Source: Hydractinia symbiolongicarpus
Lineage: Eukaryota; Cnidaria; Hydrozoa; Anthoathecata; Hydractiniidae
Reading direction: 5' to 3'
Assembly: GCF_029227915.1 (NCBI RefSeq)
Contig: NC_079877.1
Location: 36,359,851-36,423,850, forward strand
Length of the DNA stretch: 64,000 bases
The position numbers and the translations under genes are program-made. Below, piece after piece: positions 1 to 10,825 of the stretch. Position 1 is the first letter of the stretch; each line of letters opens with the position of its first letter. The notes beneath the pieces were generated by a model. The model was not told the origin of the DNA. It did no database searches and saw only the letters and a program-made list of their open reading frames with translations.

Positions 1-113
1 AACTTCTTTTATTCAGCCTCTCATAAAGAATGAAAACATTTTTGAAAACTACAAGTCTCATGCGTTTTAGTGGTGAAAGGATAATTTAAAAAATCGTTCT
101 GGAAATGAGTTTA
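1..113. repeat. Chimeric monomer at the left edge
   Basis: The window opens with the type seen near 1,231 (attcagcctctcataaagaa, then gaaagg at 76-80). By base 113 it has switched to the type found at 1,940 (gtttactcac rather than gttttctcac). The switch therefore lies between 80 and 113, in the A/T-rich shared tract. At the matching place in the next 9-mer copies (from 1,827 and 3,653) the sequence is instead attccgcgtctcatcaaa. So the first 9-mer copy was joined to a different left neighbour, as unequal exchange between homologous monomers would do. Confidence 0.7.
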
Positions 114-132
114 CTCACAGGGTACTTTCTTT

Positions 133-150
133 GTATATATTCGACTATAC
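133..150. other. gtata/tatac inverted repeat (one example of many)
   Basis: gtata (133-137) and tatac (146-150) are reverse complements flanking an 8-bp loop that holds the variable ttcgac or tttgac. The arms are kept in nearly all types while the loop changes (tattcgac, cattcgac, cttttgac, cttttggc). Exceptions are G monomers with gactaaacggg and the cttttta-aacattcgac monomers near 36,235 and 43,128. Confidence 0.6.
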
Positions 151-153
151 GGG
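140..153 (+). other. CENP-B-box-like motif, TTCG-N6-CGGG (one example of many)
   Basis: ttcgactatacggg. The CENP-B box core is TTCG, seven bases (A at the fifth), then CGGG. This motif has both half-cores but only six bases between them and lacks the fixed A placement, so it is not a true box. Types A, C, F, H and I carry it. B, D and E have tttgac or tttggc instead and lose the CpG of the left core. No binding protein can be inferred. Confidence 0.4.
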
Positions 154-631
154 TCAAGCCCGGGATTTACGGGAAATCGCGCGTTTTCGTTTGCCGGCGA
201 TTAAACTTCTTTTATTCAGCGTCCCATCAAAAATTAAAACATTTTTGAAAACTACAAGTCTCATGCCTTCTAGTGGTGAAAGAATAAATTAAAAAAACGT
301 TCGGAAAATTAGTTTACTCCCTGGGTACTTTCTTTGTATACATTCGACTATACGGCCTAGCTTGGGATTTACGGAAAATTGCTAGTTTTCGTTTGCCGGC
401 GATTAAACCTCTTTCATTAGACGTCTCATCAAAAAAGGAAACATTTTTGAAAACTACAAGTCTCATGCGTTTTAGTGGCGAAAAAATAATTTAAAAAATC
501 GTTCTGGAAATGAGTTTACTCCCTAAATACTTTCTATGTATACTTTTGACTATACGAGCCGAGTCCGGGATTTACGGGAAATCGTTGTTTTTCGTTTGCC
601 GGCGATTAAACTTCTTTTATTCAGCGTCTCA

Positions 632-653
632 TCAAAAATGAAAACATTTTTGA
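632..653. other. Perfect 9-bp dyad with 4-bp loop (one example of many)
   Basis: tcaaaaatg (632-640), loop aaaa, then catttttga (645-653): the arms are exact reverse complements. The element is present in most monomers. A monomers with attaaaac keep 8 of 9 pairs, and monomers with ataaagaatg lose more. It lies in the conserved half of the repeat. Short dyads able to form cruciforms are a known enrichment in some centromeric satellites; a role here is inference. Confidence 0.8.
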
Positions 654-1906
654 AAACTACAAGTCTTATGCCTTTTAGTGGTGAAAAAATAATTTAAAAA
701 ATCGTTCGGGAAATGAGTTTACTCCCTGGGTAGTTTCTTTGTATACCTTTGGCTATAAGGGCCGAGTCCGGGAATTACGGGAATTCGCGGGTTTTCGTTT
801 GCCGGCGATTAAACTTCTTTTATTCAGCGTCTCATCAAAAATAAAAACATTTTTGAAAACTACAAGTCTCATGCGTTTTAGTGTTGAAAAAATAATTTAA
901 AAAACCGTTCGGGAAATGAGTTTACTCCCTGGGTACTTTCTTTGTATACCTTTGGCTATACGGGCCGAGTCCGGGATTTACGGGAATTCGCGGGTTTTCG
1001 TTTGCCGGCGATTAAACTTCTTTTATTCAGCGTCTCATAAAGAATGAAAACATTTTTGAAAACTACAAGTCTCATGCGTTTTAGTGGTGAAAAGATAATT
1101 TAAAAAATCGTTCTGGAAATGAGTTTACTCACAGGGTACTTTCTTTGTATACCTTTGGCTATACGGGCCGAGTCCGGGATTTACGGGAATTCGCGGGTTT
1201 TCGTTTGCCAGCGATTAAACTTCTTTTATTCAGCCTCTCATAAAGAATGAAAACATTTTTGAAAACTACAAGTCTCATGCGTTTTAGTGGTGAAAGGATA
1301 ATTTAAAAAATCGTTCTGGAAATGAGTTTTCTCACAGGGTACTTTCTTTGTATATACTCGACTATACGGGCCAAGCACGGGATTTACGGGAAATCGCGGG
1401 TTTTCGTTTGCCGGCGATTAAACTTCTTTTATTCAGCGTCTCATAAAAAATGAAAACATTTTTAAAAACTACAAGTCTCATGCCTTCTAGTGGTAAAAAA
1501 ATAATTTAAAAAAACGTTCGGGAAATGAGTTTACTCCCTGGGTACTTTCTTTGTATACATTCGACTATACGGGCCTAGCTCGGGATTTACGGAAAATTGC
1601 TAGTTTTCGTTTGCCGGCGATTAAACCTCTTTCATTAGGCGTCTCATCAAAAATGAAAACATTTTTGAAAACTACAAGTCTCATGCGTTTTAGTGGCGAA
1701 AAAATAATTTAAAAAATCGTTCTGGAAATGAGTTTACTCCCTGAGTACTTTCTTTGTATACTTTTGACTATACGAGCCGAGTCCGGGATTTACGGGAAAT
1801 CGTTGGTTTTCGTTTGCCGGCGATTAAACTTCTTTTATTCCGCGTCTCATCAAAAATGAAAACATTTTTGAAAACTACAAGTCTCATGCGTTTTAGTGGT
1901 GAAAAG

Positions 1907-3732
1907 ATAATTTAAAAAATCGTTCTGGAAATGAGTTTACTCACAGGGTACTTTCTTTGTATATATTCGACTATACGGGTCAAGCCCGGGATTTACGGGA
2001 AATCGCGCGTTTTCGTTTGCCGGCGATTAAACTTCTTTTATTCAGCGTCCCATCAAAAATTAAAACATTTTTGAAAACTACAAGTCTCATGCCTTCTAGT
2101 GGTGAAAGAATAAATTAAAAAAACGTTCGGAAAATTAGTTTACTCCCTGGGTACTTTCTTTGTATACATTCGACTATACGGCCTAGCTTGGGATTTACGG
2201 AAAATTGCTAGTTTTCGTTTGCCGGCGATTAAACCTCTTTCATTAGACGTCTCATCAAAAATGGAAACATTTTTGAAAACTACAAGTCTCATGCGTTTTA
2301 GTGGCGAAAAAATAATTTAAAAAATCGTTCTGGAAATGAGTTTACTCCCTAAATACTTTCTATGTATACTTTTGACTATACGAGCCGAGTCCGGGATTTA
2401 CGGGAAATCGTTGTTTTTCGTTTGCCGGCGATTAAACTTCTTTTATTCAGCGTCTCATCAAAAATGAAAACATTTTTGAAAACTACAAGTCTTATGCCTT
2501 TTAGTGGTGAAAAAATAATTTAAAAAATCGTTCGGGAAATGAGTTTACTCCCTGGGTAGTTTCTTTGTATACCTTTGGCTATAAGGGCCGAGTCCGGGAA
2601 TTACGGGAATTCGCGGGTTTTCGTTTGCCGGCGATTAAACTTCTTTTATTCAGCGTCTCATCAAAAATAAAAACATTTTTGAAAACTACAAGTCTCATGC
2701 GTTTTAGTGTTGAAAAAATAATTTAAAAAACCGTTCGGGAAATGAGTTTACTCCCTGGGTACTTTCTTTGTATACCTTTGGCTATACGGGCCGAGTCCGG
2801 GATTTACGGGAATTCGCGGGTTTTCGTTTGCCGGCGATTAAACTTCTTTTATTCAGCGTCTCATAAAGAATGAAAACATTTTTGAAAACTACAAGTCTCA
2901 TGCGTTTTAGTGGTGAAAAGATAATTTAAAAAATCGTTCTGGAAATGAGTTTACTCACAGGGTACTTTCTTTGTATACCTTTGGCTATACGGGCCGAGTC
3001 CGGGATTTACGGGAATTCGCGGGTTTTCGTTTGCCAGCGATTAAACTTCTTTTATTCAGCCTCTCATAAAGAATGAAAACATTTTTGAAAACTACAAGTC
3101 TCATGCGTTTTAGTGGTGAAAGGATAATTTAAAAAATCGTTCTGGAAATGAGTTTTCTCACAGGGTACTTTCTTTGTATATACTCGACTATACGGGCCAA
3201 GCACGGGATTTACGGGAAATCGCGGGTTTTCGTTTGCCGGCGATTAAACTTCTTTTATTCAGCGTCTCATAAAAAATGAAAACATTTTTAAAAACTACAA
3301 GTCTCATGCCTTCTAGTGGTAAAAAAATAATTTAAAAAAACGTTCGGGAAATGAGTTTACTCCCTGGGTACTTTCTTTGTATACATTCGACTATACGGGC
3401 CTAGCTCGGGATTTACGGAAAATTGCTAGTTTTCGTTTGCCGGCGATTAAACCTCTTTCATTAGGCGTCTCATCAAAAATGAAAACATTTTTGAAAACTA
3501 CAAGTCTCATGCGTTTTAGTGGCGAAAAAATAATTTAAAAAATCGTTCTGGAAATGAGTTTACTCCCTGAGTACTTTCTTTGTATACTTTTGACTATACG
3601 AGCCGAGTCCGGGATTTACGGGAAATCGTTGGTTTTCGTTTGCCGGCGATTAAACTTCTTTTATTCCGCGTCTCATCAAAAATGAAAACATTTTTGAAAA
3701 CTACAAGTCTCATGCGTTTTAGTGGTGAAAAG
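1907..3732. repeat. 9-monomer HOR, copy 2 (1,826 bp)
   Basis: This is the second full 1,826-bp unit. The marker gggtcaag lies at 1,977, exactly 1,826 after 151 and 1,826 before 3,803. Monomer order and private variants match copy 1, including the ataagggcc monomer near 2,580 and the tttctcacag monomer near 3,150. It keeps cctagcttggg near 2,185, shared with copy 1, whereas later copies have cctagctcggg. Copies 1 and 2 are therefore closest relatives. Confidence 0.9.
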
Positions 3733-4543
3733 ATAATTTAAAAAATCGTTCTGGAAATGAGTTTACTCACAGGGTACTTTCTTTGTATATATTCGACTAT
3801 ACGGGTCAAGCCCGGGATTTACGGGAAATCGCGCGTTTTCGTTTGCCGGCGATTAAACTTCTTTTATTCAGCGTCCCATCAAAAATTAAAACATTTTTGA
3901 AAACTACAAGTCTCATGCCTTCTAGTGGTGAAAGAATAAATTAAAAAAACGTTCGGAAAATTAGTTTACTCCCTGGGTACTTTCTTTGTATACATTCGAC
4001 TATACGGCCTAGCTCGGGATTTACGGAAAATTGCTAGTTTTCGTTTGCCGGCGATTAAACCTCTTTCATTAGACGTCTCATCAAAAATGGAAACATTTTT
4101 GAAAACTACAAGTCTCATGCGTTTTAGTGGCGAAAAAATAATTTAAAAAATCGTTCTGGAAATGAGTTTACTCCCTAAATACTTTCTATGTATACTTTTG
4201 ACTATACGAGCCGAGTCCGGGATTTACGGGAAATCGTTGTTTTTCGTTTGCCGGCGATTAAACTTCTTTTATTCAGCGTCTCATCAAAAATGAAAACATT
4301 TTTGAAAACTACAAGTCTTATGCCTTTTAGTGGTGAAAAAATAATTTAAAAAATCGTTCTGGAAATGAGTTTACTCCCTGAGTACTTTCTTTGTATACTT
4401 TTGACTATACGAGCCGAGTCCGGGATTTACGGGAAATCGTTGGTTTTCGTTTGCCGGCGATTAAACTTCTTTTATTCCGCGTCTCATCAAAAATGAAAAC
4501 ATTTTTGAAAACTACAAGTCTCATGCGTTTTAGTGGTGAAAAG
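3733..4543. repeat. 9-monomer HOR, copy 3, five monomers deleted (811 bp)
   Basis: From gggtcaag at 3,803 to the next at 4,614 is only 811 bp (four monomers). Bases up to 4,334 (ccttttagtggtgaa) match copy 2 at offset 1,826. Bases from 4,360 (cgttctgg, then ccctgagtac) match the last D monomer of copy 2 at offset 811. The breakpoint falls in the shared gaaaaaataatttaaaaaat tract, about 4,335-4,359. Five whole monomers are missing and register is kept exactly, as expected from unequal crossing-over or intra-array deletion between homologous positions. Confidence 0.9.
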
Positions 4544-6303
4544 ATAATTTAAAAAATCGTTCTGGAAATGAGTTTACTCACAGGGTACTTTCTTTGTATA
4601 TATTCGACTATACGGGTCAAGCCCGGGATTTACGGGAAATCGCGCGTTTTCGTTTGCCGGCGATTAAACTTCTTTTATTCAGCGTCCCATCAAAAATTAA
4701 AACATTTTTGAAAACTACAAGTCTCATGCCTTCTAGTGGTGAAAGAATAAATTAAAAAAACGTTCGGAAAATTAGTTTACTCCCTGGGTACTTTCTTTGT
4801 ATACATTCGACTATACGGCCTAGCTCGGGATTTACGGAAAATTGCTAGTTTTCGTTTGCCGGCGATTAAACCTCTTTCATTAGACGTCTCATCAAAAATG
4901 GAAACATTTTTGAAAACTACAAGTCTCATGCGTTTTAGTGGCGAAAAAATAATTTAAAAAATCGTTCTGGAAATGAGTTTACTCCCTAAATACTTTCTAT
5001 GTATACTTTTGACTATACGAGCCGAGTCCGGGATTTACGGGAAATCGTTGTTTTTCGTTTGCCGGCGATTAAACTTCTTTTATTCAGCGTCTCATCAAAA
5101 ATGAAAACATTTTTGAAAACTACAAGTCTTATGCCTTTTAGTGGTGAAAAAATAATTTAAAAAATCGTTCGGGAAATGAGTTTACTCCCTGGGTAGTTTC
5201 TTTCTATACCTTTGGCTATAAGGGCCGAGTCCGGGAATTACGGGAATTCGCGGGTTTTCGTTTGCCGGCGATTAAACTTCTTTTATTCAGCGTCTCATCA
5301 AAAATAAAAACATTTTTGAAAACTACAAGTCTCATGCGTTTTAGTGTTGAAAAAATAATTTAAAAAACCGTTCGGGAAATGAGTTTACTCCCTGGGTACT
5401 TTCTTTGTATACCTTTGGCTATACGGGCCGAGTCCGGGATTTACGGGAATTCGCGGGTTTTCGTTTGCCGGCGATTAAACTTCTTTTATTCAGCGTCTCA
5501 TAAAGAATGAAAACATTTTTGAAAACTACAAGTCTCATGCGTTTTAGTGGTGAAAAGATAATTTAAAAAATCGTTCTGGAAATGAGTTTACTCACAGGGT
5601 ACTTTCTTTGTATACCTTTGGCTATACGGGCCGAGTCCGGGATTTACGGGAATTCGCGGGTTTTCGTTTGCCAGCGATTAAACTTCTTTTATTCAGCCTC
5701 TCATAAAGAATGAAAACATTTTTGAAAACTACAAGTCTCATGCGTTTTAGTGGTGAAAGGATAATTTAAAAAATCGTTCTGGAAATGAGTTTTCTCACAG
5801 GGTACTTTCTTTGTATATACTCGACTATACGGGCCAAGCACGGGATTTACGGGAAATCGCGGGTTTTCGTTTGCCGGCGATTAAACTTCTTTTATTCAGC
5901 GTCTCATAAAAAATGAAAACATTTTTAAAAACTACAAGTCTCATGCCTTCTAGTGGTAAAAAAATAATTTAAAAAAACGTTCGGGAAATGAGTTTACTCC
6001 CTGGGTACTTTCTTTGTATACATTCGACTATACGGGCCTAGCTCGGGATTTACGGAAAATTGCTAGTTTTCGTTTGCCGGCGATTAAACCTCTTTCATTA
6101 GGCGTCTCATCAAAAATGAAAACATTTTTGAAAACTACAAGTCTCATGCGTTTTAGTGGCGAAAAAATAATTTAAAAAATCGTTCTGGAAATGGGTTTAC
6201 TCCCTGAGTACTTTCTTTGTATACTTTTGACTATACGAGCCGAGTCCGGGATTTACGGGAAATCGTTGGTTTTCGTTTGCCGGCGATTAAACTTCTTTTA
6301 TTC
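4544..6303. repeat. 9-monomer HOR, copy 4 (about 1,760 bp)
   Basis: This is the last copy of the 9-mer, with gggtcaag at 4,614. It follows the full monomer order, with private changes such as tttctttctatacc near 5,207 and atgggtttac near 6,192. It stops matching at 6,304, where attcagcg and later caagtcttatgcg replace the attccgcg expected from earlier copies. From there the array continues with B and A types. The 9-mer therefore ends here as a block and was not seen again in the window. Confidence 0.85.
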
Positions 6304-7144
6304 AGCGTCTCATCAAAAATGAAAACATTTTTGAAAACTACAAGTCTTATGCGTTTTAGTGGTGAAAAAATAATTTAAAAAATCGTTCGGGAAATGAGTT
6401 TACTCCCTGGGTAGTTTCTTTGTATACTTTTGACTATACGGGCCGAGTCCGGGATTTACGGGAAATCGCGGGTTTTCGTTTGCCAGCGATTAAACTTATT
6501 TTATTCCGCGTCTCATCAAAATTGAAAACATTTTTGAAAACTACAAGTCTCATGCGTTTTAGTGGTGAAAACATAATTTAAAAAATCGTTCTGGAAATGA
6601 GTTTACTCACAGGGTACTTTCTTTGTATATATTCGACTATACGGGCCAAGCCCGGGATTTACGGGAAATCGCGCGTTTTCGTTTGCCGGCGATTAAACTT
6701 CTTTTATTCAGCGTCCCATCAAAAATTAAAACATTTTTGAAAACTACAAGTCTCATGCGTTTTAGTGGTGAAAAAATAATTTAAAAAATCGTTCGGGAAA
6801 TGAGTTTACTCCCTGGGTAGTTTCTTTGTATACTTTTGACTATACGGGCCGAGTCCGGGATTTACGGGAAATCGCGGGTTTTCGTTTGCCAGCGATTAAA
6901 CTTCTTTTATTCCGCGTCTCATCAAAAATGAAAACATTTTTGAAAACTACAAGTCTTATGCGTTTTAGTGGTGAAAAAATAATTTAAAAAATCGTTCGGG
7001 AAATGAGTTTACTCCCTGGGTAGTTTCTTTGTATACTTTTGACTATACGGGCCGAGTCCGGGATTTACGGGAATTCGCGGGTTTTCGTTTGCCGGCGATT
7101 AAACTTCTTTTATTCCGCGTCTCATAAAGAATGAAAACATTTTT
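5927..7144. repeat. 1,218-bp (6-monomer) unit, copy 1
   Basis: Sequence from about 5,927 reappears 1,218 bp (6 x 203) downstream. The order is C, D, B, A, B, B. Landmarks are tgctagtttt at 6,061 and 7,279, and the rare aacttatttt (instead of aacttctttt) at 6,493 and 7,711. The left limit is the mismatch at 5,926 (tttaaaaac versus tttgaaaac at 7,144). Matching is lost near 7,074, where gaattcgcggg in this copy faces gaaatcgcggg. The unit overlaps the end of the last 9-mer copy, so it was made from the 9-mer's C-D pair plus new B/A monomers. Confidence 0.8.
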
Positions 7145-8291
7145 GAAAACTACAAGTCTCATGCCTTCTAGTGGTAAAAAAATAATTTAAAAAAACGTTC
7201 GGGAAATGAGTTTACTCCCTGGGTACTTTCTTTGTATACATTCGACTATACGGGCCTAGCTCGGGATTTACGGAAAATTGCTAGTTTTCGTTTGCCGGCG
7301 ATTAAACCTCTTTCATTAGGCGTCTCATCAAAAATGAAAACATTTTTGAAAACTACAAGTCTCATGCGTTTTAGTGGCGAAAAAATAATTTAAAAAATCG
7401 TTCTGGAAATGAGTTTACTCCCTGAGTACTTTCTTTGTATACTTTTGACTTTACGAGCCGAGTCCGGGATTTACGGGAAATCGTTGGTTTTCGTTTGCCG
7501 GCGATTAAACTTCTTTTATTCAGCGTCTCATCAAAAATGAAAACATTTTTGAAAACTACAAGTCTTATGCGTTTTAGTGGTGAAAAAATAATTTAAAAAA
7601 TCGTTCGGGAAATGAGTTTACTCCCTGGGTAGTTTCTTTGTATACTTTTGACTATACGGGCCGAGTCCGGGATTTACGGGAAATCGCGGGTTTTCGTTTG
7701 CCAGCGATTAAACTTATTTTATTCCGCGTCTCTTCAAAATTGAAAACATTTTTGAAAACTACAAGTCTCATGCGTTTTAGTGGTGAAAACATAATTTAAA
7801 AAATCGTTCTGGAAATGAGTTTACTCACAGGGTACTTTCTTTGTATATATTCGACTATACGGGCCAAGCCCGGGATTTACGGGAAATCGCGCGTTTTCGT
7901 TTGCCGGCGATTAAACTTCTTTTATTCAGCGTCCCATCAAAAATTAAAACATTTTTGAAAACTACAAGTCTCATGCGTTTTAGTGGTGAAAAAATAATTT
8001 AAAAAATCGTTCGGGAAATGAGTTTACTCCCTGGGTAGTTTCTTTGTATACTTTTGACTATACGGGCCGAGTCCGGGATTTACGGGAAATCGCGGGTTTT
8101 CGTTTGCCAGCGATTAAACTTCTTTTATTCCGCGTCTCATCAAAAATGAAAACATTTTTGAAAACTACAAGTCTTATGCGTTTTAGTGGTGAAAAAATAA
8201 TTTAAAAAATCGTTCGGGAAATGAGTTTACTCCCTGGGTAGTTTCTTTGTATACTTTTGACTATACGGGCCGAGTCCGGGATTTACGGGAA
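7145..8291. repeat. 1,218-bp (6-monomer) unit, copy 2
   Basis: This is the second copy of the C-D-B-A-B-B block, a tandem neighbour of the first. Small differences include gactttacgagcc near 7,447 (gactatacgagcc in copy 1) and tctcttcaaa near 7,730 (tctcatcaaa). The A-B-B half of this copy then serves as the founder of the 609-bp trimer run that follows. Confidence 0.8.
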
Positions 8292-9340
8292 ATCGCGGGT
8301 TTTCGTTTGCCAGCGATTAAACTTATTTTATTCCGCGTCTCATCAAAATTGAAAGCATTTTTGAAAACTACAAGTCTCATGCGTTTTAGTGGTGAAAACA
8401 TAATTTAAAAAATCGTTCTGGAAATGAGTTTACTCACAGGGTACTTTCTTTGTATATATTCGACTATACGGGCCAAGCCCGGGATTTACGGGAAATCGCG
8501 CGTTTTCGTTTGCCGGCGATTAAACTTCTTTTATTCAGCGTCCCATCAAAAATTAAAACATTTTTGAAAACTACAAGTCTCATGCGTTTTAGTGGTGAAA
8601 AAATAATTTAAAAAATCGTTCGGGAAATGAGTTTACTCCCTGGGTAGTTTCTTTGTATACTTTTGACTATACGGGCCGAGTCCGGGATTTACGGGAAATC
8701 GCGGGTTTTCGTTTGCCAGCGATTAAACTTCTTTTATTCCGCGTCTCATCAAAAATGAAAACATTTTTGAAAACTACAAGTCTTATGCGTTTTAGTGGTG
8801 AAAAAATAATTTAAAAAATCGTTCGGGAAATGAGTTTACTCCCTGGGTAGTTTCTTTGTATACTTTTGACTATACGGGCCGAGTCCGGGATTTACGGGAA
8901 ATCGCGGGTTTTCGTTTGCCAGCGGTTAAACTTATTTTATTCCGCGTCTCATCAAAAATGAAAACATTTTTAAAAACTACAAGTCTCATGCGTTTTAGTG
9001 GTGAAAAGATAATTTAAAAAATCGTTCTGGAAATGAGTTTACTCACAGGGTACTTTCTTTGTATATATTCGACTATACGGGCCAAGCCCGGGATTTACGG
9101 GAAATCGCGCGTTTTCGTTTGCCGGCGATTAAACTTCTTTTATTCAGCGTCCCATCAAAAATTAAAACATTTTTGAAAACTACAAGTCTCATGCGTTTTA
9201 GTGGTGAAAAAATAATTTAAAAAATCGTTCGGGAAATGAGTTTACTCCCTGGGTAGTTTCTTTGTATACTTTTGACTATACGGGCCGAGTCCGGGATTTA
9301 CGGGAAATCGCGGGTTTTCGTTTTCCAGCGATTAAACTTC
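7683..9340. repeat. 609-bp trimer run (A-B-B)
   Basis: The marker aacttatttt occurs at 7,711, 8,320 and 8,929, spaced exactly 609 bp (3 x 203). Each unit is an A monomer followed by two B monomers. The run decays by about 9,340, where A-C pairs begin. Single-base differences such as gaaagcattt near 8,352 and agcggttaaac near 8,923 separate the copies. A 609-bp unit is the smallest whole-monomer length that returns to the same reading frame, but stops are present in all frames, so I attach no coding meaning to it. Confidence 0.8.
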
Positions 9341-9360
9341 TTTTATTCCGCGTCTCATCA

Positions 9361-9810
9361 AAAATGAAAACATTTTTGAAAACTACAAGTCTCATGCGTT
9401 TTAGTGGTGAAAAGATAATTTAAAAAATCGTTCTGGAAATGAGTTTACTCACAGGGTACTTTCTTTGTATATATTCGACTATACGGGCCAAGCCCGGGAT
9501 TTACAGGAAATCGCGCGTTTTCGTTTGCCGGCGATTAAACATCTTTTATTCAGCGTCCCATCAAAAATTAAAACATTTTTGAAAACTACAAGTCTTATGC
9601 CTTCTAGTGGTGAAAAAATAATTTAAAAAAACGTTCGGGAAATTAGTTTACTCCCTGGGTACTTTCTTTGTATACATTCGACTATACGGCCTAGCTCGGG
9701 ATTTACGGAAAATCGCTAGTTTTCGTTTGCCGGCGATTAAACCTCTTTCATTAGGCGTCTCATCAAAAATGAAAACATTTTTGAAAACTACAAGTCTCAT
9801 GCGTTTTAGT
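9361..9810. repeat. A-C dimer, first of two
   Basis: An A monomer with the rare aaacatctttt (marker catctttt at 9,540), followed by a short C monomer (acggcctag). The same pair returns 405 bp later (catctttt at 9,945) and again at 10,960 and 12,989. The 405-bp step is two monomers less the one-base deletion in C. I see nothing else in this stretch. Confidence 0.7.
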
Positions 9811-10825
9811 GGTGAAAAGATAATTTAAAAAATCGTTCTGGAAATGAGTTTACTCACAGGGTACTTTCTTTGTATATATTCGACTATACGGGCCAAGCCC
9901 GGGATTTACGGGAAATCGCGCGTTTTCGTTTGCCGGCGATTAAACATCTTTTATTCAGCGTCCCATCAAAAATTAAAACATTTTTGAAAACTACAAGTCT
10001 CATGCCTTCTAGTGGTGAAAAAATAATTTAAAAAAACGTTCGGGAAATTGGTTTACTCCCTGGGTACTTTCTTTGTATACATTCGACTATACGGCCTAGC
10101 TCGGGATTTACGGAAAATCGCTAGTTTTCGTTTGCCGGCGATTAAACCTCTTTCATTAGGCGTCTCATCAAAAATGAAAACATTTTTGAAAACTACAAGT
10201 CTCATGCGTTTTAGTGGCGAAAAAATAATTTAAAAAATCGTTCTGGAAATGAGTTTACTCCCGAAATACTTTCTATGTATACTTTTGACTATACGAGCCG
10301 AGTCCGGGATTTACGGGGAAATCGTTGTTTTTCGTTTGCCGGCGATTAAACTTCTTTTATTCAGCGTCTCATCAAAAATGAAAACATTTTTGAAAACTAC
10401 AAGTCTTATGCGTTTTAGTGGTGAAAAGATAAGTTAAAAAATCGTTCTGGAAATGAGTTTACTCACAGGGTACTTTCTTTGTATATATTCGACTATACGG
10501 GCCAAGCCCGGGATTTACGGGAAATCGCGCGTTTTGGTTTGCCGGCGATTAAACTTCTTTTATTCAGCGTCCCATCAAAAATTAAAACATTTTTAAAAAC
10601 TACAAGTCTCATGCGTTTTAGTGGTGAAAAAATAATTTAAAAAATCGTTCGGGAAATGAGTTTACTCCCTGGGTAGTTTCTTTGCATACTTTTGACTATA
10701 CGGGCCGAGTCCGGGATTTACGGGAAATCGCGGGTTTTCGTTTGCCAGCGATTAAACTTCTTTTATTCCGCGTCTCATCAAAAATGAAAAGATTTTTGAA
10801 AATTACAAGTCTCATGCGTTTTAGT
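9811..10825. repeat. 1,015-bp pentamer (A-C-D-A-B), copy 1
   Basis: Five monomers recur at a 1,015-bp step: catctttt at 9,945 and 10,960, and the D monomer with ccgaaatac or cctaaatac and a 1-base insertion tacggggaaatcg near 10,315 and 11,330. This copy has gttttggtttgcc near 10,530 and a rare attacaag near 10,803. It is the upstream neighbour and apparent relative of the unit inside the 2,029-bp duplication. Confidence 0.75.

Larger units (their letters stand above)
81..1906. repeat. 9-monomer HOR, copy 1 (1,826 bp)
   Basis: This unit has nine different monomers in a fixed order: an A-like monomer with gggtcaag at 151; C with a 1-base shorter acggcctag; D with ccctaaatac; a B-like one with ctataagggcc and gggaattacgg; two E/H-like ones with acctttggctatac; an I-like one with tatactcgac and caagcacggg; a second C; and a second D. 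The same order restarts at 1,907. The length is 9 x 203 minus 1, because the first C monomer lacks one G. It differs from copy 2 at very few bases (for example aaaaaagg near 433 versus aaaaatgg). The copy boundary is an arbitrary phase choice, set where the left-edge chimera ends. Confidence 0.9.

Noticed and set aside
131-150. TATA-like tatatatt or tgtatac as promoters
   Set aside because: They occur in every monomer as part of the repeat and lie next to no gene; satellite transcription is possible but nothing here shows it.
140-153. A true CENP-B box
   Set aside because: The gap between TTCG and CGGG is six bases, not seven, and the required A at the fifth gap position is not matched, so only a resemblance is claimed.
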